NCBI GenBank assembly: GCA_002469525.1
Contig: DKME01000039.1
Span: 280-7,273 of the forward strand
Length of the DNA: 6,994 nucleotides
Direction of reading: 5' to 3'
Source of the DNA: Actinobacteria bacterium UBA7422
GTDB lineage: Bacteria; Actinomycetota; Actinomycetes; S36-B12
Both the position numbers and the translations under genes were made by a program. The notes beneath the pieces were generated by a model, which had not been told where the DNA came from, made no database searches, and saw only the letters and a program-made list of their open reading frames with translations. Each line of letters begins with the position of its first letter. The stretch's first letter is position 1. Below are positions 1-5,011 of the stretch, in pieces.

Positions 1-198
1 TTCTTGGGCGGCCAGCTCGCACATTGCCAGCCGCGCAGCAGCTGAGCCTGCAAGTGGTTCGCGGTGGTACGGGTTGCCAGCCGGTACCAAGTAGACGAAA
101 TCTAAGACCGAAAACTCGCGAGCAGTGCGCGCCGCTTCGATGTGGGCGAGGTGGATTGGATCAAATGAACCGCCCAGAATTCCGATCCGATAGTGCAC
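1..198 (-). CDS. nadD: Nicotinate-nucleotide adenylyltransferase, N-terminal part (3' end outside window)
   Basis: NadD adenylates nicotinate mononucleotide with ATP to give deamido-NAD, a cytosolic step of NAD synthesis. Only the first 66 residues are visible; the family is usually about 190-220. Seen: RIGILGGSFDPIH at residues 4-16, the nucleotide-binding start of the Rossmann-type nucleotidyltransferase fold, then a beta-strand and VPAGNPYHRE near residues 40-49, where the family has a Pro/His segment contacting substrate. The usual (H/T)xGH motif reads H16-L-A-H19, with Ala in place of Gly. The start is GTG at 198, because the same frame has a TAA only two codons upstream. No good Shine-Dalgarno is visible, so translation probably depends on ribosomes finishing the small upstream ORF, whose stop is 6 bases away. 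Position downstream of obgE-proB-proA fits nadD in Actinobacteria. A different small-molecule nucleotidyltransferase is a less likely alternative. Confidence 0.87.
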   Translation of the reverse strand, partial: MHYRIGILGGSFDPIHLAHIEAARTAREFSVLDFVYLVPAGNPYHREPLAGSAAARLAMCELAAQE

Positions 199-204
199 GA
201 AGGC

Positions 205-357
205 TTAGCGGTCCACGTTGATCATGACGGTGACTATTAAAAGACCGATGAGCACGAGGAAACCAAAACCACCAATGATGTAGGGGCTGGTGACACTGCC
301 ACCGGCTTCTTCGCTGGCCAATACTTCACTTACTCGCGCTGCGATTGAAAAGTCCAT
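205..357 (-). CDS. Small single-span membrane protein between proA and nadD (50 aa)
   Basis: This short gene encodes 50 residues from ATG at 357 to TAA at 207-205. Seen: a polar, acidic N-terminal part (about residues 1-24, containing ASEEAGG), then one hydrophobic stretch at about residues 26-46 (starting YIIGGFGFLV), then a short polar end (NVDR). It is therefore probably a bitopic inner-membrane peptide. A good Shine-Dalgarno (GAGGGAG) sits just upstream. From memory, many Micrococcales and other Actinobacteria carry a small unnamed membrane protein at this place, often with an acidic 'LAEE'-like N-terminal segment before one membrane helix; the resemblance is loose. Its function is unknown to me. 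It lies 66 bases after proA and 6 bases before nadD and is likely co-transcribed with both. There is no sign of a cleaved signal peptide. Confidence 0.8.
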   Translation of the reverse strand: MDFSIAARVSEVLASEEAGGSVTSPYIIGGFGFLVLIGLLIVTVMINVDR

Positions 358-361
358 GTCA

Positions 362-368
362 CTCCCTC
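362..368 (-). promoter_or_regulatory. Ribosome binding site of the small membrane ORF
   Basis: The minus strand reads GAGGGAG followed by TGAC and then the ATG at 357. The purine-rich core AGGG lies 6 bases from the start codon. This site supports translation of the short ORF and fixes its start. Confidence 0.7.
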
Positions 369-423
369 ACTCTGATCTTTACCTAACCCTACCGGACCTA
401 CTACCAGCAAAATTGTGCTGTCG

Positions 424-1692
424 TTACTTTCGTATCTGGCCATTGCCCGAGACGATGAAAGTGGTCGTGGTGAGTTCCGTCAACCCCATTGGTCCACGCG
501 CGTGGAGCTTCTGAGTCGAGATCCCGATCTCGGCACCGAAGCCGAACTCGCCACCGTCGGTGAAGCGGGTTGAGGCGTTCACCATCACGGCTGCTGAGTC
601 AACCGCGGAGGTGAAGTAGGCAATTGTCGGTGCACTGCTGGACACGATTGCTTCGGTGTGACCGGAAGACCAGGTCAGAATATGTTCAACTGCGGCTTCC
701 ACACTAGGAACAACACCTGCCGCAATGTCCATCGAGTAATACTCCGCAGCCCAGTCTTCGTCGCTGACCGGAGCCCAGTTAACACCCACCGAATCCGCGT
801 GCGCCTGCATTTTTTCGTCACCGTGGACGGTGACCGAACGGGATTTGAATTCAGCAAAAAGCTTAGGCAGAAATTCGTCCGCCACGTCTTCATGCACGAG
901 AAGAGTTTCTGCGGCGTTGCACACGCTCACCCTTTGGGTTTTGCTATTGAGAACAATGTCGATAGCCATGCCAAGGTCGGCGTCTTTGTCCACGTACACG
1001 TGACAATTGCCCACTCCCGTTTCGATTACGGGGACAAGCGAGTTATTCACAATATTTTGAATTAACGAAGCTCCACCGCGGGGAATTAACACGTCAACCA
1101 GACCACGGGCTTGCATCAACTCGGTGACTGAATCGTGCGTGTGACCAGGGACTAGCGCGATTGCATCGGGTGAAATCCCAACCTCAACGAGCGCCTCGCG
1201 CATTACGTTGATCAATGCAACATTGGTGTTGTAGGCACTTGATGAACCGCGAAGAAGTGCAGCATTGCCGCTCTTCAGGCACAGGCCTGCCGCGTCCACT
1301 GTGACATTAGGCCTGGCTTCGTAGATCATGCCGACCACACCGAGCGGAACCCTGGTTTGCCTGACCTGCAATCCGTTGGGGAGTGTGTACCCGCGAACAA
1401 TTTCACCGACGGGATCTGGGAGTGCTGCAACCTCGATCAATGCGTCGGCGATTGCTTCGATCCGCTCGCCGTTCAGGGTGAGACGGTCAATGAGGGCTTC
1501 GGAGGTTCCCGAAGCCCTAGCAGCTTCGAGGTCCTTGAGGTTTTCAGTTGCGATCAATTCCTTTTTGGACTTGAGCCTGGTTGCGATTGTACGCAGCGCT
1601 TCATCTTTTTGGTCTCGGGTCAGCATGCGCAACTCTCGTGCAGCTGCTTTGGCCCGCTGGGCGACTTCTCTCACTGTGTTTACTGATTCCAC
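424..1692 (-). CDS. proA: Gamma-glutamyl phosphate reductase (glutamate-5-semialdehyde dehydrogenase)
   Basis: ProA reduces gamma-glutamyl phosphate with NADPH to glutamate-5-semialdehyde, the second step of proline synthesis from glutamate, in the cytosol. The 422 residues match the usual length (about 415-430). Seen: an aldehyde-dehydrogenase-type fold; the cofactor-side segment GVVGMIYEARPNVTVD (118-133); SGNAALLRG (141-149); IPRGGASLI (203-211); the catalytic cysteine C258 in SVCNAAETLL; GHTEAI (344-349); and the C-terminal family signature from NASTRFTDGGEFGFG (372-386) through HARGPMGL (397-404). No key residue is missing. The start is GTG at 1692, with AAGGTGG at 1703-1697 four bases upstream. 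It follows proB by 37 bases with no terminator between them, so the two enzymes, which act in sequence on a labile intermediate, are probably on one transcript. Confidence 0.97.
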   Translation of the reverse strand: MESVNTVREVAQRAKAAARELRMLTRDQKDEALRTIATRLKSKKELIATENLKDLEAARASGTSEALIDRLTLNGERIEAIADALIEVAALPDPVGEIVRGYTLPNGLQVRQTRVPLGVVGMIYEARPNVTVDAAGLCLKSGNAALLRGSSSAYNTNVALINVMREALVEVGISPDAIALVPGHTHDSVTELMQARGLVDVLIPRGGASLIQNIVNNSLVPVIETGVGNCHVYVDKDADLGMAIDIVLNSKTQRVSVCNAAETLLVHEDVADEFLPKLFAEFKSRSVTVHGDEKMQAHADSVGVNWAPVSDEDWAAEYYSMDIAAGVVPSVEAAVEHILTWSSGHTEAIVSSSAPTIAYFTSAVDSAAVMVNASTRFTDGGEFGFGAEIGISTQKLHARGPMGLTELTTTTFIVSGNGQIRK

Positions 1693-1729
1693 GAAACCAC
1701 CTTAACCCTTCATGTGCAATCTGAATTTG

Positions 1730-2854
1730 TTATGGCTCAAGAAGTACGAGGTCGTCGCGGTGGATCACTTCGCGTTCGTAGGCAGCGCCTTTTTCCGCAG
1801 CGAGTGCCTTGGTATTTCGACCCAGTAGATCTGGGAGTTCGGCGGAGTCATAGGTGACCAACCCGCGAGCAAAAGCCACTCCATCGGGGCCGCAAATATC
1901 AATCGGGTCGCCGGCTAGGAACATGCCAGTTATCCGAGTGATTCCCGCGGGAAGGAGCGAAAGACGTCTCACCGCGACGGCTTCGACCGCTCCAGGGTCC
2001 AGGATCACCGATCCGGTCGGGGTCGTCGCGTGGGCCAACCACAGGTGTCGCAGCGAACTGCGCTTACCGGTTGAAGCAAATGCGGTTCCGACGCTGGCAT
2101 CTCCCAATGCGGCACTGATCTGGGTTGTTGCGGCGAGCAGTGTAGGCACACCCGCAGCTGAGGCAATCCGTGCGGCCTGCACTTTCGTTGCCATACCTCC
2201 ACTACCAATTCCTTCAGACCCAATTCCGCCGATTCGCATGCTGACCAGCTCGGAGTAGTGACCAACTTCAGGCACGTGGCGAGAGTCGGGTCGGTGAGGC
2301 GGGCCGTCGTAGAGGCCATCAATGTCTGAGAGCAGTACTAACGCCTGCGCGTTGGTTACGTGGGCAACCAGTGCTGCCAACCGGTCGTTGTCACCGAGCC
2401 GAATCTCGTCAGTTGCAACGGTATCGTTCTCGTTAACAATGGGAAGCACGTCAAGCTCGAGTAGTCGATCAAAAGTGAGTTGCGCATTTCGGTAGTGGCT
2501 GCGGCGTGCTACGTCTTCACTTGTTAGCAGCACTTGCCCAACCGTGATGTTGTGTTCGGCGAAAGCTGCCGTGTAAGCCGCCAAGAGAATTCCTTGCCCA
2601 ACACTTGCCGCAGCCTGCTGGGTGGGCAGGTCCTTTGGTCTCTTGGTCAATCCAAGAGCCGGCATTCCCGTTGAGATTGCCCCACTGGAAACAACGATCA
2701 CTTCGTGGCCAGTATTCCGACGCCTGGCCACTGCATCGGCCAGGTTCGCTACAACATCTTTCTTCAGTCCGCCCCCGACCGAGGAGAGGGATGAGGAACC
2801 GATTTTTACAACTATTCGATTCGCTCGCGAAATAGAGGCTCGGGTTGTTGGCAT
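1730..2854 (-). CDS. proB: Glutamate 5-kinase with C-terminal PUA domain
   Basis: ProB phosphorylates glutamate with ATP to gamma-glutamyl phosphate, the committed and proline-inhibited step of proline synthesis. The 374 residues fit the two-domain form. Seen: amino acid kinase domain with VVKIGSSSL (15-23; K17 is the likely phosphate-contacting lysine), VSSGAISTG (55-63), NENDTVATDEIRLGDND (141-157), LLSDIDGLYDGP (174-185) and GSGGMATKV (217-225). A PUA domain follows at about 279-360. D114 and E150 align, by motif, with E. coli D107 and E143, positions where changes relieve proline feedback inhibition, so I infer normal proline-sensitive control. The ATG overlaps the obgE stop by one base (TAATG). 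No strong Shine-Dalgarno is visible in the obgE end, which points to translational coupling. Confidence 0.97.
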   Translation of the reverse strand: MPTTRASISRANRIVVKIGSSSLSSVGGGLKKDVVANLADAVARRRNTGHEVIVVSSGAISTGMPALGLTKRPKDLPTQQAAASVGQGILLAAYTAAFAEHNITVGQVLLTSEDVARRSHYRNAQLTFDRLLELDVLPIVNENDTVATDEIRLGDNDRLAALVAHVTNAQALVLLSDIDGLYDGPPHRPDSRHVPEVGHYSELVSMRIGGIGSEGIGSGGMATKVQAARIASAAGVPTLLAATTQISAALGDASVGTAFASTGKRSSLRHLWLAHATTPTGSVILDPGAVEAVAVRRLSLLPAGITRITGMFLAGDPIDICGPDGVAFARGLVTYDSAELPDLLGRNTKALAAEKGAAYEREVIHRDDLVLLEP

Positions 2855-4215
2855 TACGACAAGTACTCGGTTCGAGTTTCGAGCCGTGAATCACTTCCAC
2901 GAGGACCTTGACTTGCGGCACCGACGGAAGGGAACCAGTCAAAGACAACAGCGTTGTCCTCTGGCCCGATCATTACCGCGCAGCCAGGAGTGGCACCGGC
3001 CGCGATCAGTTCTTCTTCGACACCGAGTCGAGCGAATCGATCTGCGAGGTAACCCACAGCTTCGTCGTTGCTGAAGTCGGTTTGGCGGATCCAACGTTCT
3101 GGCCGTTGGCCTCGAACACGAAACCCGTCTTCTTCGCGGGCGACGGTGAAACCGGATTCGTCAACCGCTTTCGGGGTGAGAATGATTCGTGGCAGTTCAA
3201 TTGCTGCTTCGGTTGCGCGCTTCTCGGCAACAAGTTTTGCCACCGCGAAACTCAGTGGTCGAAGTCCCTCACGGGACACCGCTGAGATTTCGAAAACGGG
3301 GTAACCCATTTCTTCAATCATGGGTTTCACCATTTCGGCGAGGTCGCGCGCTTCTGGAACATCGATCTTGTTAAGAACAACAAGCCGTGGTCGATCTTCC
3401 AGGCCACCATACTGCTCAAGCTCGGACTCAATGATTTTCAAGTCGGTGAGCGGGTCACGATTTGGCTCCAAAGTTGCGCAATCAAGTACATGGATGATCA
3501 CGCTGCAGCGTTCAACGTGTCGCAGGAAGTCAAGACCCAAACCTTTGCCTTGGCTGGCCCCGGGGATCAAGCCAGGAACGTCGGCGATCGTGTAGACGAC
3601 GTCACCTGCGGTAACAACCCCGAGGTTGGGAACCAATGTGGTAAATGGGTAGTCGGCGATCTTTGGCCGGGCCGCGCTCATTGCTGCAATCACACTGGAT
3701 TTACCTGCGCTGGGGAAGCCAACCAGCGCGGCGTCTGCGACCGTTTTCAACTCAAGGACAACGTCGTTGTGACTTCCGGGTTCACCAAGGAGTGCGAAGC
3801 CGGGTGCTTTGCGCTTGGGGGAAGCAAGGGATGCGTTACCAAGTCCCCCGCGACCGCCACGAGCGATCACAAATGTCTCACCGGGAACAACTAGGTCAGC
3901 GAGTACTTCACCGTTCTCACTGCGGACAACCGTGCCTGAGGGAACGTGAAGCACAATGTCTTTGGCGTTGGCTCCATGTCGGTTGTCACCCTGTCCAGGT
4001 TTGCCGTTGGTGGCCGTGCGGTGTGGTGTGTGGTGGAACTCCATGAGGGTTGTGACCTGCGGGTCCACCAGTGCGATTACATCTCCACCACGCCCACCGT
4101 TACCACCGTCGGGTCCACCAAGGGGCTTGAACTTCTCGCGCATGACCGAAGCACAACCGTGACCACCATTTCCACCTTGTGCGTGAATGGTGGTGTGATC
4201 AACGAATGTTGCCAT
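2854..4215 (-). CDS. obgE: Obg family GTPase (50S ribosome assembly and stress-linked)
   Basis: Obg is a slow GTPase that binds the large ribosomal subunit late in assembly and senses nucleotide state, including (p)ppGpp in studied bacteria. Seen in 453 residues: the glycine-rich Obg fold (about 1-158, with GGNGGHG at 14-20 and GGPDGGNGGRGGDV at 33-46). The G domain carries G1 GFPSAGKSS (166-174), G2 in YPFTTLVPN (189-197), G3 DVPGLIPGA (212-220), G4 NKID (282-285) and G5 SAVS (311-314). A C-terminal OCT domain runs about 365-430, ending in VVFDWFP. The tail after the OCT domain (431-453) is short and ends at the proB overlap. The start is ATG at 4215, with a near-perfect AAGGAGG seven bases upstream. 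It lies next to two 50S protein genes (rplU, rpmA), which fits its assembly role, but a strong terminator separates it from them. Confidence 0.97.
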   Translation of the reverse strand: MATFVDHTTIHAQGGNGGHGCASVMREKFKPLGGPDGGNGGRGGDVIALVDPQVTTLMEFHHTPHRTATNGKPGQGDNRHGANAKDIVLHVPSGTVVRSENGEVLADLVVPGETFVIARGGRGGLGNASLASPKRKAPGFALLGEPGSHNDVVLELKTVADAALVGFPSAGKSSVIAAMSAARPKIADYPFTTLVPNLGVVTAGDVVYTIADVPGLIPGASQGKGLGLDFLRHVERCSVIIHVLDCATLEPNRDPLTDLKIIESELEQYGGLEDRPRLVVLNKIDVPEARDLAEMVKPMIEEMGYPVFEISAVSREGLRPLSFAVAKLVAEKRATEAAIELPRIILTPKAVDESGFTVAREEDGFRVRGQRPERWIRQTDFSNDEAVGYLADRFARLGVEEELIAAGATPGCAVMIGPEDNAVVFDWFPSVGAASQGPRGSDSRLETRTEYLS

Positions 4216-4222
4216 TGCGTTG

Positions 4223-4229
4223 CCTCCTT
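4223..4229 (-). promoter_or_regulatory. Strong ribosome binding site of obgE
   Basis: The minus strand reads AAGGAGG, fully complementary to the 16S anti-Shine-Dalgarno core, with a 7-base spacer to the ATG at 4215. It is the best ribosome binding site in the window. It lies only 3 bases from a small hairpin and about 17 bases from the T-run of the upstream terminator. Confidence 0.85.
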
Positions 4230-4232
4230 AAC

Positions 4233-4245
4233 CGTTCATAGAACG
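4233..4245 (-). other. Short hairpin between terminator and obgE ribosome binding site
   Basis: On the minus strand CGTTC pairs with GAACG around a 3-base loop TAT. It starts directly after the T-run of the terminator and ends 3 bases before AAGGAGG. In a read-through transcript it would sit between terminator and ribosome binding site. The stem is only 5 bp, so it may be chance or may insulate the ribosome binding site. Confidence 0.4.
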
Positions 4246-4262
4246 AAAAAAGACGGGCCCAA
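4235..4262 (-). promoter_or_regulatory. Tentative obgE promoter overlapping the terminator
   Basis: The minus strand has TTGGGC (4262-4257, 3 of 6 to a -35 box), a 16-base spacer, and TATGAA (4240-4235, 4 of 6 to a -10 box). A start about 7 bases downstream would fall at the edge of the ribosome binding site and leave a leader of only about 13 bases. The match is weak. It is listed because a promoter downstream of the terminator would otherwise have to fit in 30 bases. Confidence 0.2.
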
Positions 4263-4273
4263 GTGGACCCGCC
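4246..4273 (-). terminator. Intrinsic terminator of the rplU-rpmA unit
   Basis: On the minus strand the arm GGCGGGTCC pairs with GGGCCCGTC around the loop ACTT, giving a 9-bp GC-rich stem with two G-U pairs. Six T follow at once (4251-4246). It has the form of a rho-independent terminator for minus-strand transcription. The plus strand lacks a T-run on the other side, so it is not bidirectional. It ends the ribosomal protein transcript, or attenuates it, before obgE. Confidence 0.88.
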
Positions 4274-4281
4274 TTCCTTGC

Positions 4282-4305
4282 AAAAACTAGAAGTTAACAA
4301 CTTCT
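4282..4305 (-). terminator. Weaker upstream stem-loop with T-run, first of a tandem pair
   Basis: On the minus strand AGAAGTT pairs with AACTTCT around the loop GTT (7-bp perfect stem), followed by AG and then five T (4286-4282). The stem is AT-rich, so as a terminator it would be weaker than the one 8 bases further downstream. Together they look like a tandem termination site after rpmA. It could also be an RNA-processing or 3'-end-protecting structure. Confidence 0.5.
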
Positions 4306-4331
4306 CGTTGCGAATTCCTGAGTCCAGGTAA

Positions 4332-4586
4332 TTACGCCCCGAGAACGATGTTGACAACACGGCGTCCGCGGGCGGTGCCAAATTCGACGACTCCCTCGCT
4401 CAGTGCGAAGAGTGTGTCGTCCTTGCCACGGCCAACATTGTTGCCTGGGTGGAAGTGGGTTCCGCGCTGGCGCACAATGATTTCACCGGCGTTTACTTCT
4501 TGGCCACCGAAGCGCTTCACGCCAAGGCGCTGGGCATTACTGTCGCGTCCGTTTCGGGTGCTCGACGCACCTTTCTTATGTGCCAT
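4332..4586 (-). CDS. rpmA: 50S ribosomal protein L27
   Basis: L27 is a large-subunit protein whose basic N-terminal tail reaches the peptidyl transferase centre and helps place the tRNA acceptor ends. The 84 residues are full length. Seen: the canonical start MAHKKGASSTRNGRDSN, the core RLGVKRFGGQ (20-29), IIVRQRGT (36-43) and FHPGNNVGRGKDDTLFA (45-61). The N-terminus has no cleavable extension of the kind that Firmicutes remove with the Prp protease. The ATG is 3 bases after the rplU stop. Its Shine-Dalgarno AGGGAAG (4599-4593) lies inside the last codons of rplU, so the two are translated from one message, probably in a coupled way. The motif and ending (VVNIV) resemble Microbacteriaceae L27. 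Confidence 0.98.
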   Translation of the reverse strand: MAHKKGASSTRNGRDSNAQRLGVKRFGGQEVNAGEIIVRQRGTHFHPGNNVGRGKDDTLFALSEGVVEFGTARGRRVVNIVLGA

Positions 4587-4589
4587 GGT

Positions 4590-4907
4590 TCACTTCCCTG
4601 CTGCGATGTTGGTGACCTTGACCTTGGTCAACTCAGAGCGGTGGCCCTGGCGACGACGGTAGCCGGTCTTGTTCTTGAACTTCAAAATGTCAATTTTCAC
4701 TCCACGGTGATGGTCGACAACCTCAGCTGTGACTTTGACCTTGGTGAGTGCTGCCGCGTCGCTGGTGACTTTACCGTCTTCAACGAGGAGCAATGCTGGA
4801 AGTTCATATGTCGAACCTGGTGCCCCGGGGACCCGGTCAACCACTAGAAGGTCGCCTACCGCGACCTTTTCTTGCCGTCCACCGGCTTTAACTATGGCGT
4901 ACACCAC
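4590..4907 (-). CDS. rplU: 50S ribosomal protein L21
   Basis: L21 binds 23S rRNA and is needed early in 50S assembly. The 105 residues match the family. Seen: the conserved beginning YAIVKAGGRQEKVAVGD (3-19), the 23S-contacting loop with HHRGVKIDILKFKNKTGYRRRQGHR (with KFKNKTGYRRRQGHR as its signature, about residues 76-90), and the ending ELTKVKVTNI. Two GTG codons stand side by side at 4907 and 4904. The Shine-Dalgarno AGGAG (4915-4911) is 3 bases from the first and 6 from the second, so the second, giving MYAIV, has the more usual spacing. Related Micrococcales proteins are commonly annotated MVYAIV, so the upstream GTG is kept here. It heads the rplU-rpmA pair, 104 bases after RNase E. 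Confidence 0.97.
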   Translation of the reverse strand: MVYAIVKAGGRQEKVAVGDLLVVDRVPGAPGSTYELPALLLVEDGKVTSDAAALTKVKVTAEVVDHHRGVKIDILKFKNKTGYRRRQGHRSELTKVKVTNIAAGK

Positions 4908-4962
4908 GAACTCCTGTCGATATTTCCAATTGATTCTGGTCTTGATAAGTCTTGCATTGTGT

Positions 4963-4975
4963 GGGCTCTACGCCC
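4963..4975 (-). other. Small hairpin in the rplU leader
   Basis: On the minus strand GGGC pairs with GCCC around GTAGA, a 4-bp stem about 55 bases before rplU. No T-run follows, so it is not a terminator for the upstream RNase E gene. The leader shows no L21-type autoregulatory structure that I recognise. Confidence 0.25.
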
Positions 4976-4985
4976 CAACTGCTGA

Positions 4986-4991
4986 ATCATA
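4986..4991 (-). promoter_or_regulatory. Candidate -10 box for rplU-rpmA
   Basis: The minus strand reads TATGAT, 5 of 6 to the sigma-70-type consensus, in the RNase E-rplU gap. No good -35 lies 16-18 bases upstream (the best is about 3 of 6) and there is no extended TGN. A start near 4979 would give a leader of roughly 70 bases. No terminator is visible after RNase E, so read-through from it is also possible. Confidence 0.3.
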
Positions 4992-5011
4992 CGGGCGTTA
5001 CCAATCCTTAA

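Noticed and set aside
24..221. Plus-strand 65-codon frame at the left edge
   Set aside because: It is antisense to the NadD start, whose GGSFDPIH motif is clear; composition is Arg/Pro-rich like a shadow frame.
405..420. Inverted repeat CAGCA/TGCTG just after proA
   Set aside because: The stem is 5 bp and no T-run follows on either strand, so it is not a convincing terminator.
358..423. Search for a promoter of the small ORF-nadD pair
   Set aside because: Only a 3-of-6 -35-like TTGCTG and no fitting -10 box; co-transcription with proA is simpler.
1702..1713. Mini-ORF ATG AAG GGT TAA in the proB-proA gap, its stop touching the proA Shine-Dalgarno
   Set aside because: Three codons with no Shine-Dalgarno of its own; easily a chance arrangement in a 37-base gap.
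2622..3074. Plus-strand open frame of 150 codons across the proB-obgE junction
   Set aside because: It is antisense to two well-supported genes that overlap each other, with no recognisable domain; a shadow frame.
4348..4847. Several plus-strand frames opposite rpmA and rplU
   Set aside because: They are complementary to complete, highly conserved ribosomal protein genes, so they are shadows.
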